NCBI RefSeq assembly: GCF_043290135.1
Contig: NC_134701.1
Coordinates: 96,490,202-96,554,201 of the forward strand
Reading direction: 5' to 3'
Source: Rhipicephalus microplus
Taxonomy: Eukaryota > Arthropoda > Arachnida > Ixodida > Ixodidae
Length of the DNA: 64,000 bases
The position numbers were made by a program, and so were the translations under genes. This document shows positions 56,591-64,000 of the stretch, piece after piece. The first letter of the stretch is position 1. Each line of letters opens with the position of its first letter. The notes beneath the pieces are model-generated. The model ran no database searches. It had not been told where the DNA came from and worked only from the letters and a program-made list of their open reading frames with translations.

Positions 56591-57859
56591 CGCCCCCTGT
56601 ATTTAATATACTTGTAATATGTATTTAAATAACAAACTTAGGCTAATTGACTCGTTAAATACCTGCTTAGTAAAATTTTTGTAGGTTTAATGCATTACAC
56701 ACAAATAATTTACACATTTAACTAGCTTTAGGTAATAATTTTTAAAGTGACGTCACTTTCGTGCGGTGCAGGAGCCACTTCTGTGTGGGGCTGGCTGCTG
56801 TGCCGCGCGGCGCAGGAGACGCTGCCAACTTTCTTAGACAGCACCACCTTTTAGGCAAGCCCTTTCCAAAAGTAAACATGGCGTCCGTGACGTAGGGACA
56901 TGTGGAGGGTCACTGAGCGGCCGCGAACGTCCAAAAGATATACTTGTGGTGTGACAGTGAGATTTTACACTGAACAATCGAATTGCCTCTCTCCAAATGT
57001 TTTTCTAAACGCTTCAACGATGCAAGCAAGCGAAACCAAAATCGGCCGCAAGCTGCCGTGCTACTTGCGGAGCAACACGAATTTGTGGAAACCGCCTCCG
57101 TAGCCTTCGCTACACTGTGAAGGGGCTTCACAGCACAACACGCATTGCTGTGAAGAAGCACTATAGGAAAAACCCCTCGTATTATCCGCACTTCCACTTT
57201 GCCACTGAAATTTTAGGGTTTTTGGTGCGGGTTATACGTGCAAAAATACGGTATATGTCGTCGAATTGGTCATCCTGTTATGTTCCTCCTGTGATGTTAT
57301 TCTTGGATGGAATTTCCTATAATCACATTCTGCTCTAGTGAACAGAACCCATTCTGAACTAACATTATCTGTGCCATGCTTTGACCCCGAAAACCCCTAA
57401 TCCAGTAAAGTGTTTGCAACTTTGGATGTCTTCGTTGCATCGCTCCCACTGCTCTCATTTTGGTGTCACGTGCCTCTGTTTCAACAGCATCTGTTCTGTT
57501 TACGCCATCAGCCAGTAGAGAGTGCCATCAGAACATCTTGCTTCCATTTGCCATCATCGCTTTCTACAACACTTATTTTGAGATGTACGCATGTATTCTT
57601 TCGGCTAGCGCTTCATTAGTACTCTGTGGAGAATGTGTTGGAGACTGTGTTTTCCCCAACCCTGCAGTGTCAGTCTTGGTATGTGTCGTCACACCAGCTC
57701 CTGCGGCTGATGACTGTGTAAACATTTTCTCCAATGCCATTTTTTCAGAGCTCACACCAAACAGACGCGGAGAAATTCTTACCCTTTACAGCATTTCCGT
57801 GCTTTATTCGATTTCTATCAGCCATCTTCAGGCCAAACAACAATAGTTGTTCACACTAC

Positions 57860-58352
57860 TGAAACCAAGCAGCAAGCTTCACTACGACAGCTTTTATACC
57901 GTGTTTCGTCTGCTGAGCACTGTGTCATGAAACGACAAGTGGACGAGGTAATGAAACATGGCTTCATCAAGCCATCGAACAGTTCATGGGCTTCGCCGTG
58001 AGTCCTCGTTAAGAAAAAGACGGGTCCATCAGGTTCTGCAATGAGTACCACTTACTCAACAAAATTATGCTTAAATATTTGTACCCACTCCCCTTATTGA
58101 TGATGCATTGGACTGCCTACTGGTAGCACAGTTCTTTTTTTCATTAGATTTCTGCTCTGGCTATTGGCAGGTGCCAATGGTAGAGGCCAACAACTGGAGA
58201 CTGTCTTTGTAACACCTGACGGCCTCCATGAACTCACTGTTATGCCTCTCGGCTTCTGCAATGTGCCAGCCACCTTTGGAAGAATGATGGACTCTACTGT
58301 TTGCAGTCTGAAATAAAAAACCTGTCTTTGCTACTTCGATGTCATTGTCATA
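57860..58352 (+). pseudogene. gypsy-2 reverse transcriptase, N-terminal part
   Basis: Across several frames, the recognisable RT stretches are KDGSIRFCNEYHLLNKI, YPLPLIDDALDCLLVAQFFF and SLDFCSGYWQVPMVEANNWR (first catalytic Asp region). At about 58325 comes CLCYFDVIVIF where Y-x-D-D is expected, so the second Asp is lost. The reading ends abruptly at about 58352. Confidence 0.75.
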
Positions 58353-59095
58353 TTTGAAATGCGGATGCATTTCTTAGTCGGGCTATGTCAGGCATCCGCC
58401 GGGACTCGTCCACTGCCCTCTCCCATAGGAACAACTGCGGGCACACGCATCCCTAGCAACCGGAGCTTCCACCTTCTTGACTTAACGTGACTTGCCACTG
58501 TCTCAATGTGGTGCGTTTGAAACACTCTGGTAGTGCTACCTTGGCACAGCCAGAAAACAGCACATTCTCAATGCATTTGTGCTGCATTGGGCTGCAAGAT
58601 CCCTGAGGTGATTAGGAACGCATGCAGGAAGCTCGTTCGTTGAAAAAGGCGCCCAAAAGGGAGACACTTGAGCGCCTCGATGTGTCCAGCGAGCGTTTCA
58701 TTTTCTTGGTATCCCTATCAGCTGGTGCCCTTAATACTTTGGCGTTTGATTAGATTTTTACATTATGGCTGTCAGGTACAATGACAGGTCCAGTGCTTCG
58801 CCAGTGCTTCTCTCACCATTCCCTCTCCCCCGTTCCCTGCACCCCACTGTCCCGTCCGATGGAGTGAAGTGCGCGCCTCACTCTCAGCTGTTCGCTGGCT
58901 GGGTGCCTCTCAAGAACAACCAGAAATGTGTGTTCGAGACGCCGCTGTGAAATGCCAACGCCGAGACGAGAACGCTGTTTGTTTTGTTCACTTCATAGTA
59001 CTTCTTAATTATGCACGCTAGCTACTAAAGCCGGAAAGGCATACCATGTTTCTCGCGACAAAAGAACGCCTAGTGCGGCGAACAGCACTATTGGC
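58353..59095. other. Left part of the insertion that splits the gypsy-2 RT
   Basis: This is not gypsy-2 sequence, because the RT resumes only at about 63812. No protein or terminal repeat is recognisable. There is a CT-rich stretch at 58800-58860. Together with 63691-63811 it forms the DNA into which gypsy-3 inserted. Confidence 0.5.
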
Positions 59096-59351
59096 TGTGA
59101 AGTATCAGACCATGCACCTCCGCAACACCCATGTAACATAAACTATGTGCCCTCAATATTACTAGGTGTGTCATCTCTTGCACTGTGCTTTTGTGTATGC
59201 ATAAAACATCCTTCCTTGTACGCTTTCCTCCTTCTCTCAGTCCTTCCCCCTCTCGCTGTGGGCCACTGCAGCTCGGCAGGCATAAAATAAACAACCATAC
59301 CGCACGGACACCTTGTTTCACAGTAAGTCAATCCGCCACATGCCCTCTACA
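59096..59351 (+). repeat. gypsy-3 5' LTR (about 256 bp)
   Basis: It starts TGTGAAGTATCAGACC and ends CCCTCTACA. It is collinear with 63425-63690: GCACCTCCGCAAC, GTAACATAAACTATGTGCCC, GTAAAACATCC or ATAAAACATCC, and AATAAACAACCATAC, which contains a polyadenylation signal. It is noticeably diverged from the 3' LTR, so the insertion is old. Confidence 0.9.
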
Positions 59352-59539
59352 ATTGGTGACCCGGTTTCGTTAAACACACCTATGTAATGTAGAGCCGTGC
59401 CTCTCACGACTGGCAAAGATGGGACACCAATGCACGGATCTTCCAAAATGGAGCAATAAGTTCATATACCCACCCTCAACTAAACGGCGCCAGGGACCAA
59501 TCCATCCAATGAGGCCATCTCCGCCCTCTTCCATCATAC

Positions 59540-60060
59540 TGGGAACACAACCCTGCGGTGTGGTTTCTGCAAGTGGAATCTCAATTCCAGCTATCCAGAA
59601 TCGCCTCCCTGCAGTGGCAATTCCACCACTTGGTCGGCACACTCCCCTCAACAGCCGCAGAAGAGGTAGTTGACATAATTACCTCGTTTTGCAATAATTC
59701 CCTGGCAAGACCATACGACCAGGTCAAGGCAGCCCTCCTAGAAAGGACCACTGTGTTAGAGAAAATTAAAATACAGCAGCTACTCTTCGCAGAGGAGCTC
59801 GGTTACCAACATCCAAGCCAGCTTTTGCAGCGAATGACGCAGCTTCTCGGCACTAGTGCGACAACTATTGTTACTGCAGCGCTACATGAACTTTTTCTCC
59901 AGCGACTGCCGTTCTAGGTCCAAATAGTGCTTGCCACAGCCACAGTCATGGATTTGATATGACTGACTGCACTAGCTGATAAAGTTATGAAGGTGGCCAC
60001 ACCAAGTCTCCCAGTCGCCTTCATCAGTGCACTCACCACCGACCACTACTGCCACCCCTG
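59540..60060 (+). pseudogene. gypsy-3 gag
   Basis: The frame reads EHNPA then MWFLQVESQFQLSRIASLQW, QFHHLVGTLPSTAAEEVVDI, AALLERTTVLEKIKIQQLLF, EELGYQHPSQLLQRMTQLLG and LHELFLQRLPF with a stop at 59917. It resumes with LTALADKVMKVATPSLP. This is the Mag/Gypsy capsid helix pattern W-F-x-Q-x-E...Q. No zinc knuckle is seen. Confidence 0.8.
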
Positions 60061-60299
60061 CTGAGCCACCTAACCCTGCACTCACTACTGCTGGCGCCTG
60101 CGATGTTGACCGCCTGTGCTCGGTTGGAACACCTCATTGCGGCAGCAACTTACCCAGAGCCATCCGCACATTGTGAGTGCCAACGTCATCATTATTTTAC
60201 GCCGAATCGTCGCAGACAAGAGCGAAGTTACTCCCCAAGTCCACGAATGTGCATTTACCATCGCCGTTTTGGTGCAAATGCCCGCCGCTGCCTTTAACC

Positions 60300-61640
60300 A
60301 TGCACATGGTGAGAAAACTCACTGGCCGACCACTAGTGGCGATGAGCGATCAGCGCCAAGAAGAGTGTCGCTTTCTCCACATCTTTGACTGAACTACCGG
60401 ACAGAAATTTCTGATCTACACAGGAGCCCAAGTGAGTGTCCTCCCAGCCCGAAAAGCAGAATGCACCTTCACTGTACTGTTTCATCTCAAAGCTGTTAAC
60501 GGGACACACATTCTCATGTACCAGCAACGCTCTGTAACACTCAACACGGGGCTTCGAAGAATCTTCTGGTGGGTGTTATTGGTCGCTGATGTTGGTTCTG
60601 CGACAATTGGTGCTGACTTTCTAAACCAACATGAACTCCTCGTTGATGTCAAAAGAAAGCGCTTGATAGACTCCGTGACTGCACTCTCCATTCACGGACT
60701 TGCAGTGCGCACAACTACAGATATGGCACTCCTATGTGCCACAGTTGCCAAAGAGCCATTTGCAGCCCTCCTAGCAGAGTTTTCTCAGCTGACATCACCA
60801 CCGAACTGGACTCAACCAGTATGCCATGACATTCGGCATCACATTGTCACATCAGGACTGCCTGTGTTCTTTTGGCCGCAACATATTGGCACCATCAGAC
60901 CCTCCTCTAGTAGCTGAGCATGTCCCTTTCATCTTGTCCCCAAGATGTCTGGGGATTGGAGGCCATGCAGGGATTACCACTCCCTGAATACCAAGACCGT
61001 TTCAGAGCGGTACCCACTGCCCAACATGCAGGACTTTACTGCAGCTCTTGATGGCACAACCATCTTTTCAAAAATTGACCGTGTCCGTGCCTATCACCGA
61101 ATTCCCGTAGCAGATGAAGACATTCCAAAAACAGCAATCACAACATGATTCGGACTATTTGAATTCATCAGAATGCCATTCGGACTTCGAATGTTGCGCA
61201 GACTTCCCAGCGTTTCATCGATTTTGTTGTGCATGGACTGCCCTTCGTATTTGCATACGTTGACGGCATCCTAGTCGCAAGTTCTTCGCCCAAAGAACAC
61301 TTGCACCACCTGCGCCAACTCCTCTAACGCCTCTCCACAAATGGCGTAATCATCAACACGGAAAAGGGCCGATTCGGACAACAAGCCCTTGAATTCCTTG
61401 GTCATTACTTGGACACCAACGGCATCCGCCCACTTTATCACAAAGTGCAAGCCTTCATCGAGTTTCCCGAATCATCATCAACCACAAAGCTCTGCCAGTT
61501 TCTTGGCCTCGTAAACATTTACCTCCGCTCTATCAGAAACTGGGCAACGCTGCTCGAACCCTTAGACCGCATGCTTTGCAACAAGCATTCAGTGAAAGCA
61601 CCACAATGGGACACTGCTGCGGATGATGCATTTAATGCCA
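60300..61640 (+). pseudogene. gypsy-3 protease and reverse transcriptase
   Basis: The protease remnant near 60400-60450 reads LIYTGAQVSVLPARKAE, with TG where D-T-G is expected. The RT reads SGDWRPCRDYHSLNTKTVSE, YPLPNMQDFTAALDGTTIFS and KIDRVRAYHRIPVADEDIPK (first Asp at KID). A stop at 61146 is followed by frameshifts. Catalytic YVDG, not YVDD, is at about 61255-61266. QALEFLGHYLDTNGI-type sequence and FLGLVNIYLRSIRNWATLLE (thumb and connection) follow. Both enzymes have lost an active-site residue. Confidence 0.85.
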
Positions 61641-61651
61641 TCCAGTGAACC

Positions 61652-62068
61652 TTGGCCGAAGCAACTCTACTCACCTACCTACATCCAGATTGTCCGCTGG
61701 TACTCATTTCTGACACTTTTAACACAGCGCTAGGATCTGTTCTACAGGAGAAAGGTCAACAGCGCATGGCAACCACTTGCATTCTTCCTAAAAGTCATTA
61801 CTCCTACTCACACACGATACAGCGTTTTCGGTCAGGAGCTTCTCGTCACTTTCGCCACGTACTTGAAGGCAGAACGTTCACAGCTTTCACAGATCACAAG
61901 CCGCTCACCTACTCAATAGGCCATACTACATCACTGTATGCGCCACGGGAAGTGCGACAACTAGCCTTCGTCTCGGAATTCACGACGGATATCCGACACA
62001 TCAACGGCGTGGACAACACTTCTGCTGACGTACTTAGTCGCGTGCACGCTGTTATGCGGAGTCGTTAA
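61652..62068 (+). pseudogene. gypsy-3 RNase H
   Basis: The reading includes CPLVLISDTFNTALGSVLQE (first Asp), then RTFTAFTDHKPLTYSIGHTT (TDHKPL, typical of Gypsy RNase H) and VDNTSADVLSRVHAV. The middle differs from consensus at FRSGASRHFRHVLEG. It ends with a stop at 62066-62068. Confidence 0.85.
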
Positions 62069-62169
62069 AAAATGTCAGTTTTGTCGTCCTACCCAATCAA
62101 TTAAAGGGAGCTTGCAAGAGCGCAGACAGACGACTCAGACCTATCTCACCTCTGGGATACGCAAACATC

Positions 62170-63370
62170 ACTGAAGCTGGATGCAGTCTCCATTGAAGAC
62201 ATGTCAATCATTTGTGATACCTGTACAGGCACACAGAGGCCGTATTTGCATATCCCTTTCCATAAGAAAATCTTCGATTTTTTTCCACAATCTTTCACAC
62301 TCTGGAATTCGTGCAACTCAAAGGCTGATCAAATCACGCTTCGCCTGGTGCTGCATGAATGCAGACATTTCCGTTTGGGTACATTCGTGCGCACCATGTC
62401 AGCGTGCCAAAATACATCGCTACCACGCATCCACCTTTTAGCGTTTTCTGTAGACTGATCAATGTTTCACAGTGGTCCACATCGACAGCTTTGGCCCCCT
62501 TCCCTTTTTTCAATGTTACCGGTATTCATTGACTTGTGTTGACCACTTGACCAGATGGCCTGACGCTACGCCGATCCCTGATATCACAGCAGCTGCAGTG
62601 GCTGATGCCCTCGTCTCTGCTTGGGTGGCGTGATTCGGCTTCCCCACAATAATCGTCACTGACCATGGTCGCCAGTTCGAGTCATCGCTTTTCAAGGAAC
62701 TCCTCAAGCTGCTGGGAGTGGCACGACTGTGAGCTGCACTTCACCATCCACAAATGAACAGACTTGTTGAACGTTTTCATCGTCACCTGAAAGCAGCGCT
62801 TACAGCACATGGTCCCACGGCCAAGTGGCTTGAGGCTCTCCCGCTCACGCTGCTGGGAATTCGATCAAGGTTCAAGAAAGACATTTCGTGCACCAGTGCC
62901 AAGCTTGTTTATGGAGCCCCTCTTCGTTTACTGGCAGATTTCTTCGACGCCACTAAACTCGACTATTCACCCACACCAAGCAAGTATGTTGACAAACTGC
63001 GTGATATCTTTTGGAACCTTCGACCACAGCCAACGTGAGCAAGCCACTCGCGGACTGTTTACGCCACTGCAGACCTCCAAGAAGCGATGCATGTCTTCGT
63101 GCGCTACGGCCCCCTGCGCAGTCTTCTGCAACCACATTACTTCGAGCCCTTCGTGTACTCGAACACTGTTCCTCAACTTTCATCATAGACCTTAATGGAA
63201 AGCACAATGCAGTTGCACTCAAGCGGCTGAAGCCAGCATACGTAGATGGCTCGGTTTCTTCCATTTCAGCATCTGCTACGTGTCCCCTTACAATGCCTGC
63301 AGATCTTTATTACCAACACCAGGTTCCTCCGGCTGGCCGCATTCACTGGAGGCTAACTGATAGCTGATGG
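62170..63370 (+). pseudogene. gypsy-3 integrase
   Basis: A zinc-binding remnant occurs across frames (FHNLSHSGIRATQRLIKSRF, VHSCAPCQRAKIHRYH). The core region has VVHIDSFGPLP-like residues, TCVDHLTRWPDATPI (Asp), IIVTDHGRQFESSLF (Asp) and MNRLVERFHRHLKAALTAHG (Glu). FKKDISCTSAKLVYGAPLRL follows. Stops occur near 62457, 62632 and 62730. The catalytic D-D-E residues are still visible, but the frame is not. Confidence 0.85.
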
Positions 63371-63424
63371 TTCATCACTTCGGCTTCCTCTCTAGGGGGG
63401 GGGGGGGGGGGTGAGGGAGAGCTC

Positions 63425-63690
63425 TGTAGTGATCGTCGGAACACGCACCTCCGCAACCCCCCGTAACATAAACTATGTGCCCACAACTTGACTCTGTGTG
63501 TTCTCTTACACTGTGCATTTGTATGTACGTAAAACATCCTTCTTAGTATGCTTTCCTTCCCCTCTCGTTCCTTTCCCCTCTCGCTGCGGCGCCCGCACTC
63601 GCATGCGGCCACAGCTTGGCAGACGGAGAATAAACAACCATACGGCACGGGCATCTTGTCTCGCAGTCAGTCCATTGCATGCCATCTACA
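63425..63690 (+). repeat. gypsy-3 3' LTR (266 bp)
   Basis: It begins TGTAGTGATCGTCGG right after a polypurine run and ends GCCATCTACA. It is collinear with the 5' LTR (see 59096-59351). An AATAAA within GGAGAATAAACAACC lies near 63627. Confidence 0.9.
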
Positions 63691-63811
63691 GGTGCACGGT
63701 GTAAGAAACGAAACGTTATTCTTTTAACGCTGAGTTCTTACGTGCGAAATGTAGTTATGGATACTACGCAAAGTATTCACATTTCCTCAAGATTACCTTC
63801 GGGGTGTGGGG
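63691..63811. other. Right part of the insertion that splits the gypsy-2 RT
   Basis: Short non-coding stretch between the gypsy-3 3' LTR and the resumed gypsy-2 RT. It contains ACGTTATTCTTTTAACG, a small inverted motif. No element identity. Confidence 0.5.
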
Positions 63812-64000
63812 AAGTTTTTTTCAGCTGACTATGCGTCTCATCTTGTTTGCCTCGAGCAAGTCCTCACATGCCTCTCCATGGTGGATCTTCAACTTAATTT
63901 GAAAAAATGCCACTTCGCTGCCCGCAAGCTCACCATTTTCGGCCATGTAGCTTCAAAAGACGAGATCCTTCAGAACCCTACGAAACATAATGCCTTTGCC
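63812..64000 (+). pseudogene. gypsy-2 reverse transcriptase, continuation
   Basis: The frame reads SADYASHLVCLEQVLTCLSM, VDLQLNLKKCHFAARKLTIF and GHVASKDEILQNPTKHNAFA. This is the RT segment that directly follows the Y-x-D-D strand in Gypsy pol, matching where the first part stopped at 58352. It continues past the window edge. Confidence 0.85.

Larger units (their letters stand above)
55197..56826. mobile_element. Non-autonomous element with 79-bp TIRs and 9-bp TSD (MULE-like, unnamed)
   Basis: It is 1,630 bp long and begins GGCAG and ends CTGCC. The inverted repeats 55197-55275 and 56748-56826 are equal in length and about 85% identical by eye. Each has two CTGC(G/A)CCGC words and ends inward in the palindrome TGACGTCA (55268-55275 and 56748-56755). 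The 9-bp target duplication with long TIRs is what Mutator-type elements make; Merlin also gives 8-9 bp. No transposase motif is readable. The interior has gene-like fragments on the minus strand (see the entries at 55512-55660 and 56092-56590). Confidence 0.85.
55188..56835. repeat. Perfect 9-bp target duplication AACTTTCTT
   Basis: AACTTTCTT occurs at 55188-55196 and 56827-56835, directly abutting the inverted repeats. Tigger-2 copy 1 has the same site once, uninterrupted (GGAACTTTCTTAGACAGC, around 19010-19025), and serves as the empty site. Confidence 0.95.
53472..57251 (-). mobile_element. Tigger-2 DNA transposon, copy 2 (with nested insertion)
   Basis: The ends are CCGTATTTTTGCACGTATAA at left and CCGTATTTTTGCACGTATAA read inward from the right. 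TA is duplicated at 53470-53471 and 57252-57253. Removing the nested element (55197-56826) and one 9-bp duplication leaves about 2.14 kb, the size of copy 1. It inserted into the gypsy-2 protease. A minus-strand AATAAA lies at 53645-53650. Confidence 0.9.
53271..57340 (+). pseudogene. gypsy-2 protease, split by Tigger-2 copy 2
   Basis: The first half (53271-53470) reads LSGVSVLALVDTGVAVSVIS, where DTG is the retropepsin active site, and SSHHLQPSALCTAQVVIQGV. The second half resumes in frame at 57252 with VVELVILLC-like sequence and SCDVILGWNF-like residues. The two halves are separated only by the transposon (53472-57251) and one duplicated TA. The DTG is intact, but the surrounding polyprotein is full of stops. 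Confidence 0.75.
51864..58352 (+). mobile_element. Gypsy element gypsy-2, first part (continues at 63812)
   Basis: It starts with a PBS-like TTTGGTGGAGGTGCTGG (51864-51880). Degenerate gag, protease and reverse transcriptase follow. The protease is interrupted at a TA by Tigger-2 copy 2. The RT is interrupted by a block at about 58353-63811, after which the next RT residues resume. The element runs off the window's right edge. Confidence 0.8.
59096..63690 (+). mobile_element. Complete but degenerate Gypsy element gypsy-3 (4,595 bp)
   Basis: Layout is 5' LTR, PBS-like TTGGTGACCCGG (59353-59364), gag, protease, RT, RNase H, integrase, a polypurine tract (63395-63424) and 3' LTR. This Gypsy order (integrase last) is clear. 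All genes contain stops or frameshifts. No exact 4-6 bp flanking duplication is visible (TTGGC left, GGTGC right). Confidence 0.9.

Noticed and set aside
55268..56755. Functional CREB-type promoter sites from the two TGACGTCA palindromes
   Set aside because: They are mirror copies within the inverted repeats, so transposase-related conservation explains them as well. No evidence of transcription.
59091..63695. Target-site duplication of gypsy-3
   Set aside because: TTGGC and GGTGC do not match well enough. Either the LTR edges are slightly off or the element recombined.
1..64000. tRNA, rRNA or CRISPR genes
   Set aside because: The only tRNA-like signals are the SINE heads. No array of repeats with unique spacers and no rRNA sequence was seen.

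Overview
The window is eukaryotic genomic DNA, almost certainly from a hard tick (Ixodida, probably Metastriata such as Rhipicephalus). Three copies of a tRNA-headed SINE look like the tick Ruka family, the LINEs and Gypsy elements read like tick families I know, and there is one split host gene with very long introns and no operon-like organisation. Everything was read by eye and no similarity search was run.

Host gene. Three short plus-strand exons with consistent phase (438-649, 16439-16636, 48108-48254 or to the stop at 48299) appear to be the 3' end of one gene. They encode a leucine-rich-repeat segment, a helical segment and an F-box-like C-terminus. The introns between them are about 15.8 kb and 31.5 kb and are filled with transposons.

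Intron 1 (650-16438). Contents are a Tigger-type MITE (T1 copy 1), a LINE tail, and a dead Tigger transposase split by element A. These are followed by a SINE fragment, two Penelope-like 3' ends forming a palindrome of about 1.1 kb, and element B (a relative of A) carrying a truncated SCAN-gag Gypsy retroelement.

Intron 2 (16637-48107). Contents are a complete but defective 2,147 bp Tigger-2 element, further Tigger remnants, and an internally deleted Tigger-4. Tigger-4 was hit by an RTE-clade LINE that landed with a 5' inversion and a 12-bp target duplication, and that LINE was then hit by another MITE. Two SINEs, a near full-length LINE sitting inside T1 copy 2, and another Tigger relic complete the intron.

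Downstream (48.3-64 kb). A Gypsy element (gypsy-2) is interrupted in its protease by a second Tigger-2 copy. That copy is itself interrupted by a 1,630 bp element with 79-bp inverted repeats and a perfect 9-bp target duplication. The reverse transcriptase of gypsy-2 is interrupted by other DNA holding a complete but degenerate LTR element, gypsy-3. The nest gives a readable order of events. No autonomous intact element is visible. The most novel candidate is the long-TIR element at 55197-56826.
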